Assembly (NCBI RefSeq): GCF_003143935.1
Contig: NZ_QFRX01000001.1
Location: forward strand, 1,064,071 to 1,128,070
Source: Streptomyces sp. Act143
GTDB lineage: Bacteria > Actinomycetota > Actinomycetes > Streptomycetales > Streptomycetaceae
Reading direction: 5' to 3'
Length of the DNA: 64,000 nucleotides
The notes beneath the pieces were generated by a model that was given only the letters and a program-made list of their open reading frames with translations, searched no databases and was not told where the DNA came from. The translations under genes and the position numbers were made by a program. Of the stretch, positions 46,009 through 54,101 are shown piece by piece. The number at the start of each line of letters is the position of its first letter. Position 1 is the stretch's first letter.

Positions 46009-46243
46009 ACCGACGTGGTACGGTCCTGATAGCACTTGTGTACGCCCAGTCCTGGGCGCCGGTGCCAGTTCTCCTTCACTCGGCCGGTCGTCGTGCCGGC
46101 CTCTCCGCACCACCTCGTGACCCACAGGTCCGATGTGCTGTTCCCCGCCGCCCGAAGGCGTTCTGACCGCCTTCCCGCACGTTCGCGGCACTCCCCTTCC
46201 TTCCGCATGTCGCATGCCACCCGTCCGTGAAAGGACCACCCTC
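46009..46243 (+). promoter_or_regulatory. C-rich leader of the short rho gene, possible rut region
   Basis: The 160 nt before the rho start, from about 46080, are much richer in C than G on the coding strand (runs such as CTCTCCGCACCACCTCGTGACCC and CACTCCCCTTCCTTCCGC). Rho-utilisation sites are C-rich, G-poor RNA. E. coli rho is autoregulated by termination in its own leader, so a similar loop is proposed here by analogy. Confidence 0.45.
46043..46058 (+). terminator. Small hairpin in the rho leader
   Basis: CGCCCAG (46043-46049) and CTGGGCG (46052-46058) are complementary with a 2-nt centre, giving a practical 6-bp stem with a 4-nt loop. It lies 35 nt after the methyltransferase stop and about 190 nt before rho, so it could end the first gene or attenuate the second. 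Confidence 0.4.
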
Positions 46244-47371
46244 ATGACCACCACCCTCGAACACCCCCCTGTCCAGCAGGAGCCCCCGGTCCGCGCCGTC
46301 ACCGGCGTCCTGGACGTCGACGCGAGCGGGAAGGGGCACCTGCGCGCCGAGCACCTGCTGCCCCAGCCCTCCGACCTCCAGGTCTCCCCCGCGCTGATCC
46401 GCCGGTACGGCCTGCGCAAGGGCGACCGGGTCGACGGCGTGCGCGGCACGCAGCGCGCGCTCACCGAGGTCGCCCGCATCAACGGCCGCGTCCCCGACAA
46501 GGCCCGCCGCCACTTCCGCGACCTCACCCCGCTCCACCCCCACCAGCGCCTGCGCCTCGAACACCCCGCGGCCGGCCTGACCGGCCGGGTCACCGACCTC
46601 CTCGCCCCCGTCGGCAAGGGGCAGCGCGGCCTGATCGTCGCCCCGCCCAAGACCGGCAAGACCGTGCTGCTCCAGCAGATCGCGGCCGCCGTCGCCGGCA
46701 ACCACCCCGAGGCCCGGCTGATGGTGGTGCTCCTCGACGAGCGCCCCGAGGAGGTCACCGACATGCGGCGCTCCGTGCGCGGCGAGGTGTACGCCTCCAC
46801 CTTCGACCGCACGCCCAAGCAGCACATCGCGCTCGCCGAGCTCATCATCGAGCGGGCCAAGCGGCTCGTCGAGGCCGGCGAGGACGTCGTGATCCTGCTC
46901 GACTCGCTCACCCGGCTGTGCCGGGCCCACAACAACGCGGCCACCGGCAACGGCCGCACCCTCAGCGGCGGCGTCGACGCGACCGCGCTGCTCGGCCCCA
47001 AGCGGTTCTTCGGCGCCGCCCGCGCGGCCGAGGAAGGCGGCTCCCTCACCATCCTCGCCACCGCCCTGGTGGAGACCGGCTCCCGTGCCGACGACTTCTT
47101 CTTCGAGGAACTCAAGAGCACCGGCAACATGGAGCTCCGCCTCGACCGCGAACTCGCCTCCCGCCGCGTCTTCCCTGCCGTCGCCGTCAACCCCTCCGGC
47201 ACCCGCCGCGAGGAACTCCTCCTCGCCCCGGCCGAGTTGACCGCCGTACGAGGACTGCGGCGAGCCCTGCGGGACAAGGACGGCCTGGAAACCCTCCTGG
47301 AGCGCATGCGGGAGACTCCGGACAACGCGACGTTCCTGCGCCGCATCCAGCCGACGCTGCCCTCTTCCTGA
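46244..47371 (+). CDS. rho: Short Rho transcription termination factor paralogue
   Basis: A 375-residue Rho, far shorter than the Arg/Asp-rich ~650-700-residue Rho usual in actinobacteria. Residues 15-90 form the cold-shock-like primary RNA-binding domain (GVLDVDASGKGHLRAEHLLP), followed by the ATPase. Walker A is APPKTGKTVLLQQIAAAVAG, Walker B is VVILLDSLTRLCRAHNNAA, and the Q/R loop region (LSGGVDATALLGPKRFFGA, GSLTILATALVETGSRADDF) is intact, as is the arginine-finger region. ATG start at 46244, with AAAGGA upstream. Since no other rho is in the window, it is presumably a second copy. Possible roles are inducible termination or tolerance of Rho inhibitors such as bicyclomycin (inference). 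Confidence 0.92.
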   Translation: MTTTLEHPPVQQEPPVRAVTGVLDVDASGKGHLRAEHLLPQPSDLQVSPALIRRYGLRKGDRVDGVRGTQRALTEVARINGRVPDKARRHFRDLTPLHPHQRLRLEHPAAGLTGRVTDLLAPVGKGQRGLIVAPPKTGKTVLLQQIAAAVAGNHPEARLMVVLLDERPEEVTDMRRSVRGEVYASTFDRTPKQHIALAELIIERAKRLVEAGEDVVILLDSLTRLCRAHNNAATGNGRTLSGGVDATALLGPKRFFGAARAAEEGGSLTILATALVETGSRADDFFFEELKSTGNMELRLDRELASRRVFPAVAVNPSGTRREELLLAPAELTAVRGLRRALRDKDGLETLLERMRETPDNATFLRRIQPTLPSS

Positions 47372-47377
47372 CGCGCC

Positions 47378-47520
47378 GTCGGCTCCTCCGGCCGACACGG
47401 TCCGCGGCCCGATCCGCAGCCGGCTCCTCCGGCCAGACACGGTCCGCGGCCACACCCGCAGCCGACTCATCCGGCCAACACGCTTCGCTGCCCGACCCGC
47501 AGCCGGCTCATCCCCCGTCC
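47378..47520. repeat. Intergenic tandem array of 42-bp units after rho
   Basis: Units start at 47378, 47420, 47462 and 47503 (the last truncated). The core is CCGGCTCCTCCGGCC-(A)-GACACGG and ends ...CCGCAG. The third unit has diverged (GACTCATCCGGCCAACACGC). The array begins 6 nt after the rho stop and ends before the leader of the carboxypeptidase gene. No unique spacers. Confidence 0.85.
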
Positions 47521-47588
47521 GGGTGCTCGCGCCCCCTGTACGGCCCGGGCAGCGTGGCAGACGTCAGGTCCCTTCCTACGTTTGCGGT

Positions 47589-48764
47589 ATGACCATCGGA
47601 TTTCCTTCCCGGGCTGTCGCGTCGGCCTGTGCGCTGTGCACGGCGGGGCTGCTCGTGCTCGCCCCCGTCCCGGCCGCCGCGTCCACCGGCTCCGACCCCG
47701 ACGCGCCCGGCGGGCCGCAGGCCACCGCCCCGCAGCCCCGGTTGCTGTACCGGCCCGGCACCCAGGTGCGGCCGCTGTCGAAGGCTGCGCCGCGTCTCCC
47801 GGACGTCTCCGCGCTGTCGTGGGTCGTGGCCGACGCGGACAGCGGGGAGGTGCTCGCGGCGCACGACGCGCATCGCAGGCTGCCGCCGGCCAGCACGCTC
47901 AAGACACTGTTCGCGCTGACGGTGCTGCCGCTGCTGCCCGGCGGCATCCGGCACCGGGTCGGAAACGACGAGCTGGCGGACGTCGGCGACGGCAGCAGCC
48001 TGGTCGGGGTGCGGGAGGGGCGGACGTACCAGGTCGCCGACCTGTGGCGCGGGGTCTTCCTCAACTCCGGCAACGACGCCGTGCACGTCCTCGCCGGACT
48101 CAGCGGCGGCTGGCGCGCCACGGCCGTCCGCATGCAGGCCAAGGCGCGGGCTCTCGGCGCCCTCGACACGCAGGTGCGCTCCCCGGACGGGTACGACACC
48201 CCGGGCCAGGTCTCTTCCGCGTACGACCTCGCCGTCTTCGGGCGGGCGGGGCTGCGCAACGCCGACTTCGCGCGGTACTGCCGCACCGCCGAGGCCAGGT
48301 TCCCCGGCGGGGGCGGATGGTCGTACGAGATCCAGAACACCAACCGGCTGCTCACCGGCGCCGACGGCGTCGAGCCGTACGACGGGCTGGTCGGCATCAA
48401 GAACGGCTACACCAGCCACGCCGGCAACACCCTCGTCGCCGCCGCGAAGCGGGGCGGGCGCAGTCTCGTCGTGACCGTCATGAACCCTCAGGCGGGCGGC
48501 GGCTTCGCCGTGTACGAGGAGGCGCGGGAACTGCTCGACTGGGGGTTCGGCGCGGCCGGACGCGTCGCGGCCGTGGGTTCGCTGGACGCTCTGCGCGGCA
48601 GGCCGCGGCCGGGGCCGCCCGCGGTGCCGGCGGCTGTCGCGACCGGGGCGGACGGCGGGCCCGGCTGGCTGCGGGCCGGGTTCATCGTGGCCTCCTCCGC
48701 GCTCGGCGCGGCGGCGGTCGCCTTCGCCCTGCGCGCCAGGAGCAGGCGGACCGCACGCGGCTGA
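47589..48764 (+). CDS. D-alanyl-D-alanine carboxypeptidase (low-mass PBP, S11)
   Basis: A 391-residue penicillin-binding protein. Signal peptide residues 1-32 (ASACALCTAGLLVLAPVPAAA). The active-site motifs are in order: STLK in RRLPPASTLKTLFALTV, SGN in GVFLNSGNDAVHVLAG, and KNG in GLVGIKNGYTSHAGNT. A C-terminal membrane helix (LRAGFIVASSALGAAAVAFAL) anchors it. It trims D-Ala from peptidoglycan stem peptides outside the cell. Start ATG 47589. The last 277 nt overlap the 3' end of the opposite-strand GT87 gene. Confidence 0.92.
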   Translation: MTIGFPSRAVASACALCTAGLLVLAPVPAAASTGSDPDAPGGPQATAPQPRLLYRPGTQVRPLSKAAPRLPDVSALSWVVADADSGEVLAAHDAHRRLPPASTLKTLFALTVLPLLPGGIRHRVGNDELADVGDGSSLVGVREGRTYQVADLWRGVFLNSGNDAVHVLAGLSGGWRATAVRMQAKARALGALDTQVRSPDGYDTPGQVSSAYDLAVFGRAGLRNADFARYCRTAEARFPGGGGWSYEIQNTNRLLTGADGVEPYDGLVGIKNGYTSHAGNTLVAAAKRGGRSLVVTVMNPQAGGGFAVYEEARELLDWGFGAAGRVAAVGSLDALRGRPRPGPPAVPAAVATGADGGPGWLRAGFIVASSALGAAAVAFALRARSRRTARG

Positions 48765-49864
48765 CCGGCCGGCAGCCACAGCAGCAGACCGAGCGTGATC
48801 CAGGTGTAGGTGTTGCCGCCGAGGAATCCGTCGACGCCGGACGCGTCGTCGAACCACAGCCACACCACGCTGGTGCAGAGGACCGTGTACAGGGCGCCCG
48901 CCACGCGTGGGTGCCCGGCGCGGACCAGTACGGCGAAGGCCGGCAGCAGCCACACCAGGTGGTGCACCCAGGTGATGGGGCTGACCAGGCAGGCGGTCAG
49001 CCCGGTGAGGGCGAAGGCCGCCGCCCAGTTCCCGGCAGCGGCCGCGCGGCCCGCTCGCACGGCCCATACGCACAGCACCAGCAGGACCGCGCCGGCCCAC
49101 ACCGCGCGGTCCTGCACAGCCAGCCGGGCCAGGATGCCTTGCAGCGACTGGTTGGAGACGTAGTCGAGGCGGCCCACCCGCGTGGTGTCCCACATCGCCT
49201 CCGTCCAGTAGAAGCGCGAGGCGTCCGGGTCCACGCAGGCCGCGAGGGCGGTCGCGCCCAGGGCCACCGCCGTCGCCACGGCCGCGGGACGTCGGCGCCC
49301 GGTGAGCAGCAGCAGACCGATGAAGAGCGCCGGGGTCAGCTTGATCGCCGCCGCGAGACCGATGCCCCAGCCCGCGCGGCGCTCTCGCCCCGTGGCGAGC
49401 AGCCGGCAGTCGGTCAGCACCAGGGCGAGCAGCAACAGGTTCACCTGCCCGAAACTGAACGTGTCCCGCAACGGCTCGAACAGCGCGAGCCCGCACGCCC
49501 CCAGCGCACAGCCGTACCAGCCGAAACGCCGCCAGAAGCGTCCGGTCAGCAGCCGGGCCACCACCCCGAGGGCCACCAGGTTCAGCAGCAGCGACACCAC
49601 GACGACGGCCGATGGGGGGAGCACCGCCATCGGCAGCATGGCGACGGCGGCGAAGGGCGGGTAGGTGAAGCCGTAGGCCGTGCCGGGGACCCGGTAGTCG
49701 TAGATGCGTCCGCCGTGGTGGACCCAGCTGCCGACGGTGCCGTAGTAGACGCGCAGGTCGAACCAGTCGCGCAGCAGCGGCACCGTCGCGGTGAAGACGG
49801 TGACGGCGGTGCCGAGGGCGAGGACCAGCAGCAGCCGGCCGCGGTCGGTGCGGGGTGGGGTCAT
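48488..49864 (-). CDS. GT87-type polyprenol-phosphomannose-dependent glycosyltransferase
   Basis: A 458-residue integral membrane protein with about ten helices. The DUF2029/GT87 signature FDLRVYYGTVGSWVHHGGRI includes the conserved Asp after the first helix, followed by YDYRVPGTAYGFTYPPFAAV and the ...AAIKLTPALFIGLLLL motif. Start ATG 49864 overlaps the stop of the mannosyltransferase upstream by ATGA, so the two are translationally coupled. Its last ~90 codons, beyond the final helix, are Ala/Pro/Ser-rich low complexity and overlap the convergent carboxypeptidase gene by 277 nt; the true end may be earlier if the stop is shifted. GT87 enzymes elongate mannan-type glycolipids. Confidence 0.85.
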   Translation of the reverse strand: MTPPRTDRGRLLLVLALGTAVTVFTATVPLLRDWFDLRVYYGTVGSWVHHGGRIYDYRVPGTAYGFTYPPFAAVAMLPMAVLPPSAVVVVSLLLNLVALGVVARLLTGRFWRRFGWYGCALGACGLALFEPLRDTFSFGQVNLLLLALVLTDCRLLATGRERRAGWGIGLAAAIKLTPALFIGLLLLTGRRRPAAVATAVALGATALAACVDPDASRFYWTEAMWDTTRVGRLDYVSNQSLQGILARLAVQDRAVWAGAVLLVLCVWAVRAGRAAAAGNWAAAFALTGLTACLVSPITWVHHLVWLLPAFAVLVRAGHPRVAGALYTVLCTSVVWLWFDDASGVDGFLGGNTYTWITLGLLLWLPAGQPRAVRLLLARRAKATAAAPSAEEATMNPARSQPGPPSAPVATAAGTAGGPGRGLPRRASSEPTAATRPAAPNPQSSSSRASSYTAKPPPA

Positions 49865-51294
49865 GCCGCACGACTCCGCGCCGGGGCCCGGTCCGTCTGG
49901 TGGGCCTGCCACAGGACGACCACGGCCAGAACGCCCCCGCACACCGCGAGCACCAGCTGTCCGGTGTCGGCCGGGCGGCCGCTGGGCAGGGTGGCGAGCG
50001 CGAGGACACCGGTCACGGCCGCCACCCGGTGCCGTACCGGGGCCGTGGGAGCCGCGGCGGCGATGAGGAACAGTCCCCACAGCGCGTACCAGGGGCGGAT
50101 CGCCGGGCCGAGCGCGGCGACCGTGGCGAGACTCAGGCCGAGCGCGTACACCGGGCGGCGCCGCAGCCGCCACCATGTGATCGCGAGCAGGAGCGTGGTG
50201 ACCGCGATACCGAGGGCGTGCCAGACCGGTACGGCCAGGGGCGCCAGGTCACTGCCGAGGTGTTCCAGCAGGGCACGGGTGGCGCGGCCGAGGAGGCTGG
50301 TGAGAGCCCAGTTCTGGGGCGACACGGGGGTGTCGAGGGCGCGTGTCCAGCCGTACCCGGTGCCGGCCGCGGCGGTCGCGGCGACCGTGGTGGCGGCCGC
50401 GGCGAGAGCGGTGGTCACCACCGCCCTGGCCGGGTCGCGTCCGGCTCGTGTCTGCAGCACGACGACCGCGGCGAGCCCGAGCGCGGCGGGTGCCTTGACC
50501 AGCGCGGCGAGGGTGACGAGCACGGCGCCCAGGACCGGCCACCGGCCGAGCGCCGCAACCAGTCCGGCACCGAGCAGCCCGAGCATGATCGCGTCGTTGT
50601 GGGCGCCGGCGACCAGGTGGAGCAGGACCAGTGGGTTGAGGGCGCCGAGCCAGAGCGCCGCGGCCGGGTCGGCGCCGCTGTGCCGGGCGAGTCGGGGCAG
50701 CACGGCCGCCATCAGGGCCACTCCGGACAGCGCGACGAGCCGCAGGCCGAGCAGCCCGGCGGGCAGTTCGCCGCGGGTGAGGCCGGCCAGCGCCGAGGCC
50801 AGGACGAGGAAGACCGGGCCGTACGGGGCCGCCGTGTGCCGCCACAGCGGGGCGACCTCGTCGGCGAGCGGCCCGCCGAGCTGCGCGGGACCGTGCGTGT
50901 ACACGTCCATGTGGGCGTCGACCATGGCGCCCTGGGCCAGATAGCTGTACACGTCGCGGCTGAAGAGCGGCGGGGCCAGCAGCAGGGGCGCCGCCCACAG
51001 GGCGAGGAGCAGCAGCAGTTGCCGCGGGGTGGGCGACGGCTCGGGGCCGCGGATCAGACGGCCCAGCAGCGCCCACGCGGCGATCAGCAGGACGACGCCG
51101 AAGTAGACGCCGATCAGACCGACGGCGGCGTGCACCGAGGCGGGGCCGAGGAGTTCCCGCACGGGAAGGGCCCCGGCCGTCTCACCGCCTGCCGCGAGGA
51201 CGGTGGTTCCGGCCAGGCCGAGTATCTGACAGCGGCGGAGGACGACCACGGGGAGAGCGTGTCGCCAAGAGGTGACCGGAAACCGACGGGGCAC
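49861..51294 (-). CDS. mptB: Alpha-1,6-mannopyranosyltransferase-like membrane glycosyltransferase (MptB family)
   Basis: A 477-residue GT-C polytopic membrane protein. The MptA/MptB signature PPLFSRDVYSYLAQGAMVDA carries the catalytic Asp on the first large extracellular loop, followed by GPAQLGGPLADEVAPLWRHT and the YGPVFLV motif. WLGALNPLVLLHLVAGAHND is also conserved. MptB adds alpha-1,6-mannose from polyprenyl-phosphomannose to lipomannan cores in mycobacteria. The Streptomyces product is not known. Start GTG 51294. The downstream GT87 gene overlaps by 4 nt, so they act together. Symbol is by homology only. Confidence 0.85.
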   Translation of the reverse strand: MPRRFPVTSWRHALPVVVLRRCQILGLAGTTVLAAGGETAGALPVRELLGPASVHAAVGLIGVYFGVVLLIAAWALLGRLIRGPEPSPTPRQLLLLLALWAAPLLLAPPLFSRDVYSYLAQGAMVDAHMDVYTHGPAQLGGPLADEVAPLWRHTAAPYGPVFLVLASALAGLTRGELPAGLLGLRLVALSGVALMAAVLPRLARHSGADPAAALWLGALNPLVLLHLVAGAHNDAIMLGLLGAGLVAALGRWPVLGAVLVTLAALVKAPAALGLAAVVVLQTRAGRDPARAVVTTALAAAATTVAATAAAGTGYGWTRALDTPVSPQNWALTSLLGRATRALLEHLGSDLAPLAVPVWHALGIAVTTLLLAITWWRLRRRPVYALGLSLATVAALGPAIRPWYALWGLFLIAAAAPTAPVRHRVAAVTGVLALATLPSGRPADTGQLVLAVCGGVLAVVVLWQAHQTDRAPARSRAA

Positions 51295-51362
51295 ACTCCG
51301 GCCGGCGGCCGCCGTGTGACCGCCGTGTGATCGGAACGCCGGGGGCCGAGCGCGGCACGCAC

Positions 51363-51578
51363 GGAACGCCGGGAGCCGCGTCAGCGGTGCACCGAAGACG
51401 GCGTGAACAGAACACCGGAGGCCGCGTCAACGCTGTGCCGACCACGGCATGAACAGAACACCCGAGGCCGCGTCAACGCTGTGCCGACCACGGCGTGAAC
51501 AAAACACCCGAGGCCGCGTCAACGCTGTGCCGACCACGGCGTGAACAGAACACCCGAGGCCGCGTCAACGCTGTGCCG
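51363..51578. repeat. Intergenic tandem array of 46-bp units
   Basis: Exact-phase units begin at 51405, 51451, 51497 and 51543 (the last cut off at 51578). Each reads GAACAGAACACCCGAGGCCG..., ending in CGACCACGGCGT. Between copies only about 1-3 bases vary. A degenerate unit precedes at 51363. The array lies between the glutaminase stop (51593) and the start of mptB (51294), and could affect the 3' end of glsA or the promoter of mptB. There are no unique spacers. Confidence 0.92.
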
Positions 51579-51592
51579 TGCGGGGGAAGTGG

Positions 51593-52516
51593 TCAGAACA
51601 CCGACAGCCCGGTGAGCGTCGTGAAGCGGTCGAGTGCCGCCACGCCCGCCACCGAGTTGCCGCGTTCGTCCAGCCCCGGGCTCCACACGCACAGCGTGCA
51701 CCGGCCCGGCACCACCGCGATGATGCCGCCGCCGACCCCGCTCTTGCCCGGCAGACCGACCCGGTAGGCGAAATCGCCCGCCGCGTCGTAGGTCCCGCAC
51801 GTCAGCATCACGGCGTTGACCTGCTTGGCCTGGCTGCGGGTGAGCAGCCGGGACCCGTCCGCGCGGATGCCGTGCCGGGCCAGGAAGCCCGTCGCGAGGG
51901 CCAGGTCGGCGCAGGAGGCCATCAGGGAGCACTGCCGGAAGTACTGGTCGAGCAGGCCCGGCACGGGGTTGTCGATGTTTCCGTACGACGCCATGAAGTG
52001 GGCGAGTGCGGCGTTGCGGTCGCCGTGGGCCGACTCGGAGGCGGCGACCTCCTCGTCGAACTCCAGGGCGGGGTTGCCGCTCTCCGCGCGCAGGAAGGTG
52101 AGGAGCTCGTGCGCCGCGTCTCCGGTACGGGTCAGCAGGCGGTCGGTGACGACGAGGGCGCCCGCGTTGATGAACGGGTTGCGCGGGATGCCGTTCTCGT
52201 ACTCCAGCTGGACCAGGGAGTTGAAGGGGTTGCCCGAGGGCTCCCGGCCCACGTGCTCCCAGAGTTCGTCGCCCTCGCGGGCCAGGTCGAGGGCGAGGGT
52301 GAAGACCTTGGTGATGGACTGCGTGGAGAACGGCTGCCGCCAGTCCCCCACGCCGTACACCGTGCCGTCGAGTTCGGCGACGGCCATGCCGAAGCGGCGC
52401 GGGTCGCAGGCGGCGAGCGCCGGGATGTAGTCGGCGGGGCGGCCCCGTCCCGGCGTCCGCCCGATCTCCTCGGCGATGCGCTCCAGGACCGGCTCGAAGG
52501 TCAGGGACGTACTCAT
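51593..52516 (-). CDS. glsA: Glutaminase (serine-dependent beta-lactamase fold)
   Basis: A 307-residue GlsA-type glutaminase. The catalytic Ser-Lys pair lies in FSTQSITKVFTLALDLA, followed by SGNPFNSLVQLEYENGIPRN and the later GNIDNPVPGLLDQYFRQCS, and TRSQAKQVNAVMLTCGTYDA with the Tyr/Gly-rich lid GLPGKSGVGGGIIAVVPG. It hydrolyses glutamine to glutamate and ammonia. Start ATG 52516; an in-frame GTG at 52522 sits 7 nt after GGAGG and is a possible alternative. It is the last gene of the amide-amino-acid cluster, 58 nt after the aspA stop. Confidence 0.95.
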   Translation of the reverse strand: MSTSLTFEPVLERIAEEIGRTPGRGRPADYIPALAACDPRRFGMAVAELDGTVYGVGDWRQPFSTQSITKVFTLALDLAREGDELWEHVGREPSGNPFNSLVQLEYENGIPRNPFINAGALVVTDRLLTRTGDAAHELLTFLRAESGNPALEFDEEVAASESAHGDRNAALAHFMASYGNIDNPVPGLLDQYFRQCSLMASCADLALATGFLARHGIRADGSRLLTRSQAKQVNAVMLTCGTYDAAGDFAYRVGLPGKSGVGGGIIAVVPGRCTLCVWSPGLDERGNSVAGVAALDRFTTLTGLSVF

Positions 52517-52574
52517 GATCACTATTCTGCCTCCGGGCCGGTCGCGGCGCGCATCCGCCGTTTTCGGGGGTTGG

Positions 52575-53987
52575 TCAGGCCAGGGCCTGCCCGCTGCCCG
52601 CGACGACCTCGGGCCGCAGCAGGTCGGCGAGCGTCTCGGCGGGCAACAGGCCCTTCTCCAGCACCAGTTCGGCCACTCCGCGGCCGGTGACGAGGGCCTC
52701 CTTGGCGATGCCGGTGGCGGCCTCGTACCCGATGTGCGGGTTGAGGGCGGTGACCAGGCCGATGGAGTTCTCGACGCTCGCGCGCAGCTTCTCGGTGTTG
52801 GCGGTGATGCCGTCGACACAGCGTTCGGCGAGGGTGCGGCAGGCGGCGCCCAGGTGCGTGATGCTCTCCGAGAGGGAGTGCAGGATGATGGGCTCGAAGG
52901 CGTTCAGCTGGAGCTGTCCCGCCTCGGCGGCCATGGTGATGGCGACGTCGTTGCCGATGACCTCGAAGGCGACCTGGTTGACGACCTCGGGGATCACCGG
53001 GTTGACCTTGCCGGGCATGATCGACGAACCGGCCTGCACGGGCGGCAGGTTGATCTCGCCGAGACCCGCGCGCGGACCCGACGACAGCAGCCGCAGGTCG
53101 TTGCAGCTCTTGCTGAGCTTGACGGCGATCCGCTTGAGCACTCCGGACATCTGGACGAACGCCCCGCAGTCCTGCGTGGCCTCCACCAGGTTGGCGGCCG
53201 TGACGAGCGGCAGGCCGGTGATCGCGGAGAGGTGGCGGCGGGCCGATTCGGCGTAACCGGCAGGTGCATTGAGTCCGGTACCGATGGCCGTGGCCCCGAG
53301 GTTGATCTCATGGATCAACTGCACGGCCTCGTCAAGGCGGTTGCGGTCCTCGTCAATCATGACGGCGTACGCGGAGAACTCTTGACCGAGTGTCATCGGC
53401 ACCGCGTCCTGCAACTGTGTACGGCCCATCTTGAGCACGTCACGGAACTCGACCGCCTTACGGGCGAAGGAGTCCTGGAGTACAGCCATCGACTTGAGCA
53501 GTCCACGCACCGCGAAGACCGTCGCGATCTTGACGGCGGTCGGGTAGACGTCATTGGTGGACTGCCCCAGGTTGACGTCCTCGTTGGGGTGCAGGTGCTG
53601 ATACTCGCCCTTGGCGTGCCCCAGCAGTTCCAACGCCCGGTTGGCGACGACCTCGTTGGCGTTCATGTTGGTCGAGGTGCCGGCCCCGCCCTGGATGACG
53701 TCGACGACGAACTGGTCGTGCAGCTTTCCGTCCCGGATCTCCCGGCATGCCTCGACGATCGCGGCGGCCTTGCGGGGCTCCAGCAGTCCCAGCTCCTCGT
53801 TGGCGAGGGCGGCGGCCTCCTTGACGGCGGCGAGGGCGTCGATGAGGTGCGGGTAGGCGGAGATGGGGGTCCCGGTGATGGGGAAGTTCTCGGTGGCCCG
53901 CAGGGTGTGCACACCCCAGTAGGCGTCGGCGGGGACGTCCCGGTGGCCGAGCAGGTCGTGCTCGGAACGTGCGACGACGGAGGTCAT
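52575..53987 (-). CDS. aspA: Aspartate ammonia-lyase
   Basis: A 470-residue fumarase/aspartase superfamily enzyme. The superfamily signature GSSIMPGKVNPVIPE (residues about 316-330) carries the catalytic Ser loop. GAGTSTNMNANEVVAN and NDVYPTAVKIATVFAVR are the other two conserved blocks, with TQDCGAFVQMSGVLKRIA between. It splits aspartate to fumarate and ammonia. Start ATG 53987. It sits between asparaginase and glutaminase on the same strand, so it is the step after deamidation of asparagine. Confidence 0.94.
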   Translation of the reverse strand: MTSVVARSEHDLLGHRDVPADAYWGVHTLRATENFPITGTPISAYPHLIDALAAVKEAAALANEELGLLEPRKAAAIVEACREIRDGKLHDQFVVDVIQGGAGTSTNMNANEVVANRALELLGHAKGEYQHLHPNEDVNLGQSTNDVYPTAVKIATVFAVRGLLKSMAVLQDSFARKAVEFRDVLKMGRTQLQDAVPMTLGQEFSAYAVMIDEDRNRLDEAVQLIHEINLGATAIGTGLNAPAGYAESARRHLSAITGLPLVTAANLVEATQDCGAFVQMSGVLKRIAVKLSKSCNDLRLLSSGPRAGLGEINLPPVQAGSSIMPGKVNPVIPEVVNQVAFEVIGNDVAITMAAEAGQLQLNAFEPIILHSLSESITHLGAACRTLAERCVDGITANTEKLRASVENSIGLVTALNPHIGYEAATGIAKEALVTGRGVAELVLEKGLLPAETLADLLRPEVVAGSGQALA

Positions 53988-54101
53988 GAGGTTCAGTTCC
54001 TCTTTCTGAGAGGGGTGAGGGTGAGTGTCTTGGGGGCGCGGGGAACTGCGCGACCGGCCACAACCGGCCCGCAGTCGCGATTCAGAGAACGAGGCACATC
54101 C

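Noticed and set aside
47582..50944. Very long plus-strand open frame (1120 codons) across the carboxypeptidase and glycosyltransferase genes
   Set aside because: It runs out of frame or antisense through genes with clear active-site motifs, and its translation is Arg/Gly/Pro noise. High GC makes stop codons rare, so such shadows are expected.
51363..51578. Tandem repeats considered as a CRISPR array
   Set aside because: Units abut each other with no variable spacers, unlike CRISPR, and no cas genes are in the window. The same applies to 33636-33825 and 47378-47520.
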